The notes: generated by a model not told the origin, from the sequence alone. A stretch of DNA of 54,821 bases from Planctomycetia bacterium (GCA_016191115.1 JACPPG010000011.1:1-54821); one strand, 5' to 3'; numbered from the stretch's first letter, positions 1 to 8,511 are shown. Translations and numbers: made by a program.

Positions 1-54
1 CGCTCGGTGGCGGCGTCTGGGGCGCCGGGACACAATCGATCTCTCGCCGGCGAT

Positions 55-90
55 TTTTTCTGGGACTGCTGCGCAGCAGTCCCAGAAAAA
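55..90. terminator. 36-bp perfect palindrome, probable bidirectional terminator
   Basis: Two 18-base arms meet at 72/73 with no loop. The core CTGGGACTGCTGC pairs with its complement and is flanked by T-run and A-run, so a transcript from either strand would give a GC-rich stem followed by U residues. It lies downstream of the minus-strand aroH end at 242 and may end that transcription unit. The terminator role is inferred from shape only. Confidence 0.5.
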
Positions 91-135
91 CCTTCCACTA
101 GCAAACCCTTTTTGGATACCTTTGGCAACATACAA

Positions 136-228
136 GACGCAACGTTGGTCTGAAAGGGCTTGCGCTGTTTATGCTCGGAGCCAGTCCCATTTTCCCGCCT
201 CGCCATTTTGAAAAACAGAATGACCCTG
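136..228 (-). repeat. Family A MITE-like repeat, truncated copy
   Basis: Half of the roughly 150-bp family A element seen whole at 9702-9857 and 32871-33028. It is in inverse orientation, starts at the centre of the element (GACGCAACGTT) and runs to the terminal GACCCTG. The half carrying the second stem is absent. Confidence 0.75.
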
Positions 229-241
229 GGGCCACGGAGCC

Positions 242-715
242 TTACCGGCCGCGCTCTTCGCGGTGGGCCGCTTGCGCGGCCAGCTCTTCCTCGATCCACG
301 CCTCCAGCTCATCCCAGTCCACCGGCGGCAGACGCGACAAGTCGGGCCGGAGGATGGTCGCCCCCTTGATGTAGACGTGGACGATCTCGTGTTGCGGCCT
401 GGCGGTGTTCCAGTGCAGAAGCACGCGGATGCACCGCCGCAGCGAGCCGGGCACGTCCAGCTCATGCGCGCACAAGAGAGGCACGTCCAGCCAGCCCAAC
501 TGCCGTGCTGCCAGGGCCGGGAACTCGGCATTCAGGTCCACCGTCGTGGTGAAAATGGCGCTGGCCACGTCCGCCGGAACGACGCCATTCTGGCGAATCA
601 TGAGGGCCAAGAGCTGGCGGGCCGCCTTGAGTATCTCCTCGCGCGTGTCGTCCTCCGCCGTGGTCGCCCCGCGGACGCCGCGACAACGAACGATGTCAGG
701 CTCTGACGGGGTCAT
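242..715 (-). CDS. aroH: Chorismate mutase, AroH class
   Basis: Monofunctional AroH-fold chorismate mutase, which converts chorismate to prephenate for Phe/Tyr synthesis in the cytoplasm. The 157-residue product has the family N-terminus with RGVRGATT followed by an acidic DDTREEI stretch. It then shows [20 protein letters not shown], the [18 protein letters not shown] segment with the active-site arginine region, and [13 protein letters not shown] near the end. These follow the Bacillus AroH order. The ATG at 715 is chosen because a longer reading from 805 only translates the intergenic ATGATGAAT repeat. It follows the FG-GAP gene on the same strand with a 93-nt gap filled by that repeat, so co-transcription is uncertain. 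No other aromatic-pathway gene is present here. Confidence 0.9.
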   Translation of the reverse strand: MTPSEPDIVRCRGVRGATTAEDDTREEILKAARQLLALMIRQNGVVPADVASAIFTTTVDLNAEFPALAARQLGWLDVPLLCAHELDVPGSLRRCIRVLLHWNTARPQHEIVHVYIKGATILRPDLSRLPPVDWDELEAWIEEELAAQAAHREERGR

Positions 716-744
716 GGCAGCAGCAAGGTTGGTCCAGGCCCAAA

Positions 745-812
745 TGCTGAATGATGAATGCGGAATGATGAATGGACAAGAGCGCGTCTGTCTTTCATTC
801 ATCATTCATCAT
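745..812. repeat. ATGATGAAT-type dispersed repeat (family C)
   Basis: Short words GAATGATGAATG and their complement CATTCATCATTC are arranged as an imperfect inverted repeat between aroH and the FG-GAP gene. A second copy lies at 2016-2108. Translated, it gives His-Ser-Ser-Phe-Ile/Met-Met-Asn-type peptides that can be mistaken for protein N-termini. Confidence 0.7.
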
Positions 813-2107
813 TTAGTTTTCGTTTCGTTCCAATAGACCCGGACATTATGCGTCTGCCGGCCCACGGCCACGATGTCGCGGCGACCGTCGCCGTCGAGGT
901 CTGCCACGGCCAGGTCCTCGATCGCCACGCCGCCTGGATCGAACGCGCTTTTGCGCCATCGGCCGGCGGCGGCATCCTCCGCCTTATAGATCCGCAGGCC
1001 GCACCGTGCCTCGCCGCTTAGCTCGTCGCGAACGCCGATCACCAGTTCCTCGTCCGCGTCGCCATCCAGATCGGCGCACCACACGGCGTGGCCCCATTTC
1101 AACTGATCGTCCAGGACGTGCCGCCGCCAAAGCCTTGCTTCGCCGCCGGACGGAGCGCTCGCCGTGGCGGCCGTCTCGGGCGGCGTGTACGCGACGACCT
1201 GGAAGCCGTGCCACGGCTCGATCGTGGCGATGTATGGCCCCTTGGCCAGCCGGCCGAGCTTCACTTCGCTCGCGCCACGATTGGGGCGGCTTTCCTGATC
1301 GCCCGTGCCAATGTGCCTTCGGCTCCACCGCCCGTCGGCCGCCCGCTTGAGCAGGTTCACTCCCTCGAAACTGGCCACCAGGATCTGCGGGCGGCCGTCG
1401 CCGTCGACGTCGGCCGGCCAGAGATTGTGCGTGACGTGCAGGTCCTCGTTGAGCACTTCCATGGGCCACGGATCGCGGCGCGGATCGGCCGGGATCTTGA
1501 AGGCCAGGATCCGCACGCCATGGGCGTCCCACTCGGGCCCCTTCGTGTCGCGCCCCATCAAGGACGCGGCCACCAGCTCGGCCCGGCCGTCGCCGTCGAG
1601 GTCCGCCCACCGCATGCGGTGCATCATCGGCTCCTCGGCGATGGCGTGCACCCCCCAGCGCCCCTCGCCGTTTGCCGGGCGCGACAGCCACTGCACGGTC
1701 CCGCCCGTTTTTGTATCGAACGGCCGCCAGTCCGCGCCCAGCGCGAAGTCGAGCTTTCCGTCGCCGTCGATGTCGTAGGGGGCGATGCACACGTTGTCGC
1801 GCTTCGTCTGCCCCTCGATGAGGACGTGTACCTGCCAGGTGGGATTCTCGTACCAGATGACGCGCGCCGTATCGACCACGACGACGTCGGGCCGGCGGTC
1901 GTCGTTCATGTCGGCCGCGACGACGGCGTACCCCACGCCCAGGCCGGAGCCGATTTCCTCGGTGCGGAAGGCCAGATTCTGCGCCGAGGCGGCGGCAGGG
2001 GCGACCAAGAGAATCAAATGCGGAATGATGAATGATGAATGATGAATGGCTTGGGGGGCGGGCATCCTGCCCGCCTCATTCATCATTCCGCATGCATCAT
2101 TCATCAT
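809..2107 (-). CDS. Secreted FG-GAP/VCBS repeat protein
   Basis: 432-residue exported protein with about six FG-GAP/VCBS-type repeats forming a beta-propeller. The Asp-rich calcium-binding-like loops are visible as DMNDDRRPD, DIDGDGKLD, DLDGDGRAE, DVDGDGRPQ, DLDGDADEE and DLDGDGRRD. Such proteins are abundant in Planctomycetota and lie outside the cytoplasmic membrane; the ligand is unknown. The start at 2107 gives an ATGA overlap with the upstream DUF1080 stop, implying translational coupling. The first ~35 residues are odd: they are encoded by two dispersed repeats (family C and the GGGCGGGCATCC palindrome), and only the ILLVAPAAASA hydrophobic core and Ala-x-Ala site look like a normal signal peptide. 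Confidence 0.8.
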   Translation of the reverse strand: MMNDACGMMNEAGRMPAPQAIHHSSFIIPHLILLVAPAAASAQNLAFRTEEIGSGLGVGYAVVAADMNDDRRPDVVVVDTARVIWYENPTWQVHVLIEGQTKRDNVCIAPYDIDGDGKLDFALGADWRPFDTKTGGTVQWLSRPANGEGRWGVHAIAEEPMMHRMRWADLDGDGRAELVAASLMGRDTKGPEWDAHGVRILAFKIPADPRRDPWPMEVLNEDLHVTHNLWPADVDGDGRPQILVASFEGVNLLKRAADGRWSRRHIGTGDQESRPNRGASEVKLGRLAKGPYIATIEPWHGFQVVAYTPPETAATASAPSGGEARLWRRHVLDDQLKWGHAVWCADLDGDADEELVIGVRDELSGEARCGLRIYKAEDAAAGRWRKSAFDPGGVAIEDLAVADLDGDGRRDIVAVGRQTHNVRVYWNETKTK

Positions 2108-2108
2108 T
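2016..2108. repeat. Family C repeat flanking a family D palindrome, inside a coding start
   Basis: ATGATGAAT words at 2020-2047 and complementary words at 2076-2108 enclose the palindrome at 2053-2075. The whole block lies within the signal-peptide region of the FG-GAP gene and stays in frame. Confidence 0.7.
2053..2075. repeat. Family D palindrome (GGCGGGCATCCTGCCCGCC)
   Basis: One of at least seven copies in the window of a short near-perfect palindrome followed or preceded by a C/G run. This copy encodes the GRMPAPQ peptide in the FG-GAP signal sequence. Confidence 0.75.
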
Positions 2109-2787
2109 GGCTTCCCTTGATCTCGCGCAATTGCACGCGGCGGAATGTGACCGGCGTGCCGTGGTTTTGCAGGCACACGTAGCCGCACAGCGGCTTGTCC
2201 TTGATCTCGTCGATCTTCGATTGATCGACGTCCTGCACCTGCTGCCCGTTGAGCCGCACGACGATCCGCGGCCCGACGCACTCGACCTCGACCGTGTTCC
2301 ACGCGCCGGCCGGCTTGATGGGGTTACTGGTGGGGGCCACGTAACGGTACAGCGAGCCGGTGGAATGATCGTCGGCCGGCTTGCCCGCGTCGTCCTGGAG
2401 TTGCAGCTCGTAAGCCGCGAACGACGGACGAGTCTGCCGTACGTTGCGGTAGGGAACCGTGCGGATGCCGATGCCGCTATTGGCACCCTTTGCGAGACGG
2501 AATTCCGCCTTCAGCGCGAAATCGCACACCCGCCGCTCCAGCCGCAAGAAGCCGAAGCCGCCCCCGCCGCAGCGCAGCTCGCCATCGGCGACGGTCCACA
2601 CGGGCACCGTCTGCTCGCCGTCCTTGCGGACCTGGTTTCCTTCGACCACCCAGCCCACGATGTCCCGGCCGTTGAACACATCTTCCCAAGCCGGCTCGGC
2701 GGCCGACAGCGTCGTCGCCGACACGAGCACGAGCGTGCAGCAGATGGCCATCTTCGGCACACATCGACGCGCAAAACACTTGATCAT
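2104..2787 (-). CDS. Secreted DUF1080 protein (3-keto-disaccharide hydrolase-type domain)
   Basis: 227-residue exported protein with one DUF1080 jelly-roll domain, a concanavalin-like fold common in Planctomycetota and associated with 3-keto-glycoside hydrolysis or glycan binding. Family features visible are EDVFNGRDIVGWVV after the signal peptide, the central FALKAEFRLAKGANSGIGIR, and NPIKPAGAWNTVEVECVGPRIVVRLNG near the end. The signal peptide is MIKCFARRCVPK plus a hydrophobic core ending LSAAEP. The ATG at 2787 is preferred because a GAGGAG ribosome-binding site lies at 2795-2800, seven bases upstream. It is 24 nt downstream of the PQQ-like gene and overlaps the FG-GAP gene, so the three form an operon. 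The substrate cannot be told. Confidence 0.85.
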   Translation of the reverse strand: MIKCFARRCVPKMAICCTLVLVSATTLSAAEPAWEDVFNGRDIVGWVVEGNQVRKDGEQTVPVWTVADGELRCGGGGFGFLRLERRVCDFALKAEFRLAKGANSGIGIRTVPYRNVRQTRPSFAAYELQLQDDAGKPADDHSTGSLYRYVAPTSNPIKPAGAWNTVEVECVGPRIVVRLNGQQVQDVDQSKIDEIKDKPLCGYVCLQNHGTPVTFRRVQLREIKGSQ

Positions 2788-2811
2788 CGTCGAACTCCTC
2801 GAAGTCACGGC

Positions 2812-4095
2812 TCACTTGCCGCGCGGCGCGCCAATCGCGTAGAGGGCGTCGAAACTTCGCACATAGATCCGCCCGTTCGAGATCACCGGCGAGGCCGAGA
2901 TGGCCTCGCCCAGGTCGTTGGAGGCGAGGATCTCGAACGTCAGGCCGGCCTTGACCACCGTTACCACGCCGTTCCGCGCGGTGACGTAGATCTTGCCGTC
3001 GGCATAGACGGGCGACGCACGGTGCCGCTGCGGCTCTGTCCGCTCCTCGTACAACTGCCGGCCCGTCTTGGCGTCCATGGCGATGAGCACGCCGTTCTCG
3101 CGGCACAGGTACACGATGCCGTCGTGCACCAGCGGAGAGGGGACGTCGGGCGTGTTTTGCGGCCGCGTCCACACATGACCCTGCTCCGTCTCGGAGATGT
3201 CGCCCACGGCGTCGGGCGAGATGCCCAGGACGGGCCCGTTCTTGGCGCTGGGGACGACAACCAGGCCCTCGGCCGCCACGGGCGAGGCGACGAACCGCAG
3301 CGTGGGGTTGTAGCGCCCCTTGGGATTGAGGCCGCCGCAGCGCCAGATTTCGCCGCCGTCGGCGAGCCGGTGCGCGACGACGTAGTCGCAGCCGTGCGTC
3401 AGCAGGAACTCGTGGTCGAGGTCGCGATAGAGCAGCGGCGACGCGTAGGAGTGCTCGCACTCGGCGCGGGCGTCGCTTGTGCGGTGCTGCTTCCAGATTT
3501 CGTTGCCGGTCGCCTTGTCGAGGCACAGGACGTGCGCCGCGCCGGTGTACAGCAGTTGCAAATACAACCGGTCGCCGTCCAAGACAGGCGTGCTCGTCAT
3601 CCCGAATTGGATGTTGAACTTGCCGTAGCGGTCCTGGAGATTGAACCGCCAGACCTCGTTGCCGGCTAGGTCGTAGCAGGCCAAATCGCCGGTGCCCATC
3701 ATCGTCCATACGTGCTGTCCATCGGTCGAGGGGGAGGGGGAGGCGGAGTTGCCTTCGTCGTTGCGGACTTCCTGGTCGCCGCTGCCGACGATGCGGTCCC
3801 ACAAGAGCTTGCCCGAGGTGTCGACGCACAATAGCAAGAGGTCGCGTCCTTTGGCGCTGGTCAGAAAGATACGGTCCCCCCATATCACCGGTGTCGCGCC
3901 GGCCGGGCCAGGCAAGGCCAGCCGCCAGGCGACATTTTCGGTCTTGCTCCAGCGGACCGGAAGATCGGTCTCTCGGCTGGTGCCGTCGTTGCGGGGACCG
4001 CGCCACTGCGGCCAGTTCTCAGCCTGGGAAGGACTGGCCCCGAACAGAAGGGCCGCGGCGACCAGGATCGGCAGGCGAGTGATGTGTCGCTTCAT
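2812..4095 (-). CDS. Secreted PQQ-like beta-propeller repeat protein
   Basis: 427-residue protein with a clear signal peptide (MKRHITRLPILVAAALLFGASPSQA) followed by NWPQWRGPRNDGTS, the usual opening of planctomycete PQQ-propeller proteins. Successive blades show the G-x-L/I-W tryptophan-docking pattern (SGKLLWDRI, GNEVWRF, GNEIWKQ, GGEIWRC, GRQLYEE). It probably lies in the periplasm or on the surface. No quinoprotein dehydrogenase catalytic residues were recognised, so a BamB-like scaffold or an unknown enzyme is possible. It is the first gene of the operon with DUF1080 and FG-GAP. Confidence 0.85.
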   Translation of the reverse strand: MKRHITRLPILVAAALLFGASPSQAENWPQWRGPRNDGTSRETDLPVRWSKTENVAWRLALPGPAGATPVIWGDRIFLTSAKGRDLLLLCVDTSGKLLWDRIVGSGDQEVRNDEGNSASPSPSTDGQHVWTMMGTGDLACYDLAGNEVWRFNLQDRYGKFNIQFGMTSTPVLDGDRLYLQLLYTGAAHVLCLDKATGNEIWKQHRTSDARAECEHSYASPLLYRDLDHEFLLTHGCDYVVAHRLADGGEIWRCGGLNPKGRYNPTLRFVASPVAAEGLVVVPSAKNGPVLGISPDAVGDISETEQGHVWTRPQNTPDVPSPLVHDGIVYLCRENGVLIAMDAKTGRQLYEERTEPQRHRASPVYADGKIYVTARNGVVTVVKAGLTFEILASNDLGEAISASPVISNGRIYVRSFDALYAIGAPRGK

Positions 4096-4413
4096 GCGGA
4101 ATAGGGATTGGGGGCTAGGGGGCTGGGGATTGGGAAGCCAGTCGGATTCCAGGCCGGGCCCACAAGCCGTAAAGGCCCGGCAGTGCGTTACTTTCGCTGA
4201 TTCTTAAAGGCCGGTCAAGCTGCGGATGGGGTGGAGCAGAGCCATTGTGGTTGTTCAAAATCGCGAGGCGGGAAAATGGGACTGTCCCCCTTCTTCGGAC
4301 GGTTCTCGCATGGACTCTTAAGGTGGACGCAATCGTGCGGGGGTTTGCAGAGACATGCCCACGAAGCCAAACCCCCGATCCCTAAGCCCTAGTCCCCGGC
4401 CCCCAACCCCGAA
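4096..4413. other. Intergenic region with G-rich and family A fragments
   Basis: No gene is supported. The stretch holds a GATTGGGGGCTAGGG repeat (4107-4135) whose complement recurs at 4376-4402 and again near 8512. It also has a family A fragment at 4254-4290 (GGCGGGAAAATGGGACTG) followed by TTCGGACGGTTCTCGCATGG, which resembles the arm of the 7827-7935 element. Confidence 0.5.
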
Positions 4414-4514
4414 GGATCGACCGAAAAATAACTTCTCCTCAATACCCTCGCCCCTTGCGGGAGAGGGCGCCCGTGAGGGGTCGGAGAATCAGGAAGTTAT
4501 TTTTCGGTCGATCC
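4414..4514. mobile_element. MITE-like element with perfect 21-bp inverted ends
   Basis: Arms at 4414-4434 and 4494-4514 are perfectly complementary over 21 bases (outer bases GGATCGACCGAAAAATAAC). The interior has its own hairpin-like sequence, CCCTCGCCCCTTGCGGGAGAGGG region. The 10-base word CAACCCCGAA occurs just outside both ends (4404-4413 and 4516-4525), as a target-site duplication would. There is no coding capacity, so it would need a transposase in trans. Confidence 0.6.
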
Positions 4515-4788
4515 TCAACCCCGAAACTAAAATCTTGCCAAAAGCCTTGCAACAACACCGCCTTGCGGTAGATAATGGCTTCCGCGAGCGGGGGACGTCC
4601 TGTCCACTCCTTGGCCAACGGGCGAGGGGGGGATTGTGCGCCCCGCGCTTCCACGCGCACGTCACCCCTCGGGCACAAAACCGGGGCATGCGCGTGGCGC
4701 TGGTCCGTGGCGAGTATATACGCCCGGCTTATCGTTTATCCGCCGGGCATGCGTGTGTGCGTTTGTCGTCCTAATCCTTTTCATTTTG

Positions 4789-4794
4789 AAGGAG
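4789..4794 (+). promoter_or_regulatory. Ribosome-binding site of the DUF1559 gene
   Basis: AAGGAG lies six bases before the ATG at 4801. It fixes that start over the in-frame ATG at 4636, whose extra 55 codons have no pilin-like character. Confidence 0.7.
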
Positions 4795-4800
4795 CGTGCG

Positions 4801-6102
4801 ATGTCTCGTCCCATTCCCCGTTCCCGCTCGCGCGGGGCGTTCACACTAGTCGAGCTGCTAGTGGTGATCGCCATCATCGGCATCTTGATTGCCCTGTTGC
4901 TGCCCGCCGTGCAGGCAGCCCGCGAAGCCGCCCGTCGCGCCCAGTGCTCGAACAACTTGAAGCAGATCGGGCTGGCGCTGCACAACTACCACGACTCGAA
5001 CAATAAGTTCCCAATCGGCGCCAAGGCACAGGCGCCCATTAGCGCCGGCAACGCAGCTCCCAATGGCACCGTCGGCAACTCGTGGTGGGTCGGCGCGCTG
5101 GCCTACGCGGAGGGGCAGAACGTCTTCCAGCAGTGGGACCAGATCGCCCCCAACAACGGCCATCTGGGCTACCTGAATGGCGTGCCCTTGTGCCCGCCGA
5201 ATGCAATTCTGGTCGGCAATGCGCAGGGGACGACCAGTTCGGCCGGGTATCGGCCCGGATTCATGATCTGCCCCTCGAGTCCCTTGCCGCAGTTCTTCAG
5301 CACCGTGGCGGTGCCGCACCCGGCGACGAAGGTGAACGTGCAGTTGCAGATCGTGCAGCCGAACTATTCGGGCGTGATGGGGGCCGTCGCCCTGCTGGCC
5401 GACAAGAATAATATCCCCTTCACTCTGGGCGTCGACCCCGCGACACCCACGGCAACGTTTGGGAAGACCGACGGACGCGTCCAAGTGACCCCTTGGGGCG
5501 TTGCGACCGGATCGGGCGCGCTCATCCCCAACAAGGCCTACGGCATCGCCGGCCTCTCCGACGGCACCACTAACGTCATGGTCGTCGCCGAGCAGTCCAA
5601 CTACATGTACATGCGGCCCGCGGCCAACGGCATCGGCACCCAGGTCGACCCGCGCGCCAGCTCGATCTGGGGTGGCTTTTTCGGCACCAACACCACCGGC
5701 ACGCCACCGGGCATGCCCAGTGGAAGCGGCACCACACCGCAGTCCGCCAACATTGCCAATCTGATAGCCGTGCGGTGGCCGATCAACGCCTACAACGCGC
5801 GGACCTACAAGAGCAACAACCCGCTCATACCCCCTCCGAACGAAGGGCCCACGACTCCGGGTACCAATTCGACGTGTCCGAACACGGGCATTTGCGAGGG
5901 GGGAAACACCGGGCAGTTCGGCGACGGCGTGGGTTACAACAACCCGATCAACTCGGCCCATCCGGCCGGGGCGCTCGCGCTCTTGGGTGACGGATCGGTG
6001 AAGATCCTCAAATCGGAAATGGACCTGGTCACGCTCAAACGCTTTGCGATCCGCGACGATCGCCTGCCGCTCAGTGGAGGTGGCGGCGGCGCCTTTGAGT
6101 AG
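4801..6102 (+). CDS. DUF1559 protein with type IV pilin-like N-terminus
   Basis: 433-residue member of the DUF1559 family, greatly expanded in Planctomycetota. After the basic leader [13 protein letters not shown] comes the prepilin cleavage motif [20 protein letters not shown], so a prepilin peptidase should process it and the helix should anchor it. The next segment, [28 protein letters not shown], is the conserved family block. The C-terminal H-X9-DG motif is present in [12 protein letters not shown]. It is thought to form surface or pseudopilus-like structures; the exact role is unknown. It is a single gene, followed by repeat family B and a hairpin. Confidence 0.92.
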   Translation: MSRPIPRSRSRGAFTLVELLVVIAIIGILIALLLPAVQAAREAARRAQCSNNLKQIGLALHNYHDSNNKFPIGAKAQAPISAGNAAPNGTVGNSWWVGALAYAEGQNVFQQWDQIAPNNGHLGYLNGVPLCPPNAILVGNAQGTTSSAGYRPGFMICPSSPLPQFFSTVAVPHPATKVNVQLQIVQPNYSGVMGAVALLADKNNIPFTLGVDPATPTATFGKTDGRVQVTPWGVATGSGALIPNKAYGIAGLSDGTTNVMVVAEQSNYMYMRPAANGIGTQVDPRASSIWGGFFGTNTTGTPPGMPSGSGTTPQSANIANLIAVRWPINAYNARTYKSNNPLIPPPNEGPTTPGTNSTCPNTGICEGGNTGQFGDGVGYNNPINSAHPAGALALLGDGSVKILKSEMDLVTLKRFAIRDDRLPLSGGGGGAFE

Positions 6103-6104
6103 CG

Positions 6105-6156
6105 CGTAGGGTGCACTGTGTGCACCAAGAATCGCGGTGCTCGCAGAGCACCCTAC
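6105..6156. repeat. Family B repeat (CGTAGGGTGCACTG...CAGAGCACCCTAC)
   Basis: 52-bp unit bounded by GTAGGGTGC and its complement GCACCCTAC. Other copies are at 48142-48215 and 53016-53083. It follows the DUF1559 stop directly. Confidence 0.75.
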
Positions 6157-6166
6157 CATCTCATTA

Positions 6167-6208
6167 GGCCGCGGCGCGGCGCTCCCAAGCGCGCGGCCGC
6201 GGCCTTTT
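6167..6208 (+). terminator. Probable rho-independent terminator after DUF1559
   Basis: Nine-base stem GGCCGCGGC (6167-6175) pairs with GCCGCGGCC (6196-6204), followed directly by TTTTC. The loop is about 20 bases. It sits between the DUF1559 stop and the next gene. Confidence 0.55.
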
Positions 6209-6251
6209 CGTTGATTGCCCTACCGCGTTCGCACGTTCGCACGACGCCAAA

Positions 6252-6274
6252 GCGGGCAGGATGCCCGCCCCCCG
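6252..6274. repeat. Family D palindrome
   Basis: GCGGGCAGGATGCCCGCCCCC copy between the DUF1559 and permease genes. Confidence 0.7.
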
Positions 6275-6342
6275 CTTGGCGCCGACTCTTGCTACACTGG
6301 ACGACCTTGCCATCGGGTCATCCACGCGCGTCGCCGCGAAGC

Positions 6343-7794
6343 ATGCCGGAATCAGCACCATCCCCCGCCGCGCCCGATACCGCGCACCTGAAGAAGTCGC
6401 TGGGGCCGGTCATGCTGTGGGGGCTGGGCGTGGGGTACGTCATCTCCGGGGATTATTTCGGCTGGAACCTGGGATTGGCCCGCGGCGGCAGCTACGGCCT
6501 GCTGGCCGCTTTCGCGCTTGTGAGCGTGATGGCCGTGGCCTTTGTCTTCAGCTACGCCGAGCTGGCCTGCGCCATCCCGCGCGCCGGCGGGGTGTTCGTC
6601 TACGCCTCCCGCGGACTGGGACTGACGGCCGGCTTCCTGGGCGGGACGGCGCAGGCCGTCGAGTTCGTCTTCGCGCCGCCGGCGATCGCCATGGCCATCG
6701 GCACGTACGTTAACCATTGGTCGCCGGACGTCGATCGCCGGCACGTGGCGCTGGCGGCCTACATCATTTTCACCGGCTTGAACGCATGGGGCGTGCGGCA
6801 GGCGGCGGCCTTCGAGCTGGCGGTCACGGTGCTGGCGGTCGGCGGCATTCTGCTCTTTGCCGGCGTGGCGCTGCCACGCTTCGAGCTCGCGAATTTCACC
6901 GCCAACGCGCTGCCGCACGGGGCGGCGGGCGTGCTGGCGGCGATCCCCTTCGCCGTGTGGTTCTACCTGGCGATCGAGGGCGTGGCTAACGCGGCGGAGG
7001 AAGCCCGCCATCCGCAGCGCGACGTGGCGATTGGCTTCGGCTCGGCGATCGTGACGCTCGTGGTGCTGGCCAGCCTGGTGCTGGCCGGGTGCGTGGGCGT
7101 GGGCGGATGGGAGCGGGCCGTGTACGAGCCGGGCCACTTGCTGGACGGCGGCGACGGCCGCCTGATGCTGGCCGACGACGCGACGCCCGTCGACAACCCG
7201 CTGCTCCTGGCGGCAGCGCAGGTCGTCTCGCCGCAGGGTGGGCTCTATCACGCCCTTGTCGGTATCGGCCTGTTGGGCTTCATCGCCTCGTTCAACGGCA
7301 TCGTGCTGGTGGCGGGCCGCGCGCTATTCGACATGGGGCGGGTCGGATTTCTGCCGCACCCGTTGGGGCGGGCCCACCCGCGCACCAAAACGCCCGTCAA
7401 TGCGCTCTTGGCCAACATGGCGATTGGCGTCGTGGCGATCTACGGGCTGGACACGGCCGGGTTGATCACAATGAGCGCGCTGGGGGCGGTGACGCTGTAC
7501 GTGGTGTCGATGCTGGCCTTGCTCGCGCTACGGCGCCGCGAGCCGGAGTTGCCGCGACCGTACCGGACGCCGCTCTATCCGCTGCTGCCAGTGGTAGCGC
7601 TCGTGCTGGCTGGTGCGGCGCTGGCGACGATGCTGTACGTCAACTGCAACAATACGGAGGCGCCCAACGCGTTTCAGCGATGGCTGAGCGTGTGGTACGC
7701 GGGCCTGTTGGCCGCGGCCGCCGGGTACTTTGTGCTGGTAGTGCGGCCGCGCCTGTCGGCCGAGGACCTGGCCCACTTCCACCGGATTGAATGA
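6343..7794 (+). CDS. APC-family permease, ethanolamine permease-like
   Basis: 483-residue integral membrane protein of the amino acid/polyamine/organocation superfamily with about 12 predicted helices. The opening LKKSLGPVMLWGLGVGYVISGDYFGWNLGL and the following FSYAELACAIPRAGG match the ethanolamine permease branch more than general amino acid permeases. It would import ethanolamine or a small amine by proton symport. The ATG at 6343 is used because upstream in-frame sequence is repeat-derived and basic. The C-terminal half keeps FNGIVLVAGRALFDMGRVGFLP, a conserved loop. No ethanolamine ammonia-lyase genes are nearby, so the substrate is tentative. Confidence 0.8.
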   Translation: MPESAPSPAAPDTAHLKKSLGPVMLWGLGVGYVISGDYFGWNLGLARGGSYGLLAAFALVSVMAVAFVFSYAELACAIPRAGGVFVYASRGLGLTAGFLGGTAQAVEFVFAPPAIAMAIGTYVNHWSPDVDRRHVALAAYIIFTGLNAWGVRQAAAFELAVTVLAVGGILLFAGVALPRFELANFTANALPHGAAGVLAAIPFAVWFYLAIEGVANAAEEARHPQRDVAIGFGSAIVTLVVLASLVLAGCVGVGGWERAVYEPGHLLDGGDGRLMLADDATPVDNPLLLAAAQVVSPQGGLYHALVGIGLLGFIASFNGIVLVAGRALFDMGRVGFLPHPLGRAHPRTKTPVNALLANMAIGVVAIYGLDTAGLITMSALGAVTLYVVSMLALLALRRREPELPRPYRTPLYPLLPVVALVLAGAALATMLYVNCNNTEAPNAFQRWLSVWYAGLLAAAAGYFVLVVRPRLSAEDLAHFHRIE

Positions 7795-7826
7795 GGCGGC
7801 GGATTGCTCCCCCATCCCGCATGTGA

Positions 7827-7935
7827 AGAGCCCATCCGAGAACCGTCGGGGACTGTCCCGATTTTGCGAGGTACTCCGAGGAAAATGGGACTGTCCCTCT
7901 CTCTTCGGCCTTCGGACGGTTCTCGGATGGGCTCT
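7827..7935. repeat. 109-bp element with perfect 21-bp inverted ends
   Basis: Arms 7827-7847 and 7915-7935 are perfect complements (AGAGCCCATCCGAGAACCG type). The interior carries GGGACTGTCCC and AAAATGGGACTGTCC, words shared with family A and with the fragment at 4262-4320. It is non-coding and downstream of the permease. Confidence 0.65.
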
Positions 7936-7937
7936 AC

Positions 7938-7972
7938 GCCCAGGGGTGGCAACCTGGTTGCCACCCCTGGGC
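7938..7972. repeat. 35-bp palindrome with 17-bp arms
   Basis: GCCCAGGGGTGGCAACC, one base, then its exact complement. It lies between convergent genes (permease, QueD-like) and could act as a transcript end. Shorter relatives of the CCCAGGGGTGGCAACC word occur at 32793-32817, 45950-45975 and 48320-48342. Confidence 0.65.
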
Positions 7973-8007
7973 TTGATAGGCGCAACGCGCCTCCAGCCAC
8001 GGCAATA

Positions 8008-8496
8008 TCACTCCGTCAGCTCGCACACGCCCCATTGTCCTTCGCACTCGTCGACGGCTACCGACAGACGTGCTGGACGAAATCCGGCCTTGGCCGCCAG
8101 TTCATCGCGCAGCCGCAGGCCGATGTAGCGGGCCAGCAGTTCGGCCGTCGTGTTGGCGACGGGCAAGAGCACGCAATCCTCGCGCGGGAAAACCCACCGC
8201 CGGTCCTCGAACGTCACTTCCACGCTCCGCTCGCCGGCGGTGACCTTGATTTGCGGGTGGCCGGTCGGCAGCAGCATATGATGGTCGAGTTCGGCGGTGA
8301 TCGCGCGGAGCGTGTCGCGGAGCAAGATGAAGTCCACGACGTACTGGTTCTCGTCCAAGGGGCCGTGGACCTCGGCCGTGACGCGATAGTTGTGACCGTG
8401 CAACCGCTCGCAGACGCCGCCCGCGAACGTGATGAAGTGGGCGGCGCTGAAGACGAGCGATTCCTTCGCAACGCGGACGTGGTAGTGCTCAGGCAC
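8008..8496 (-). CDS. 6-pyruvoyl-tetrahydropterin synthase / QueD family protein
   Basis: 162-residue cytoplasmic enzyme of the PTPS/QueD fold. Zinc ligands are visible as His20 in SAAHF and His33/His35 in LHGH. The catalytic Cys29 of the CxxxHGH motif (CERLHGH) is present, as in QueD-type enzymes. The DFILLRDTLRAI segment and ELDHHMLLP also fit, as does the C-terminal VDECEG glutamate. QueD makes 6-carboxytetrahydropterin for queuosine; related planctomycete proteins have been linked to methanopterin-type cofactors. The start codon appears to be GTG. It lies upstream of nothing related except the CitG-like gene on the same strand, 206 bp away across a repeat-rich gap, so the pathway is open. 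Confidence 0.82.
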   Translation of the reverse strand: MPEHYHVRVAKESLVFSAAHFITFAGGVCERLHGHNYRVTAEVHGPLDENQYVVDFILLRDTLRAITAELDHHMLLPTGHPQIKVTAGERSVEVTFEDRRWVFPREDCVLLPVANTTAELLARYIGLRLRDELAAKAGFRPARLSVAVDECEGQWGVCELTE

Positions 8497-8511
8497 GAAG
8501 TGGGGATTGGG

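Noticed and set aside
169..531. 120-codon minus-strand ORF overlapping aroH
   Set aside because: Another frame of the chorismate mutase region and family A repeat; Trp/Cys/Arg-rich without domain.
1088..3669. Long plus-strand open frames opposite the FG-GAP, DUF1080 and PQQ genes
   Set aside because: They are antisense shadows of high-GC genes; the minus-strand products show clear domains and signal peptides.
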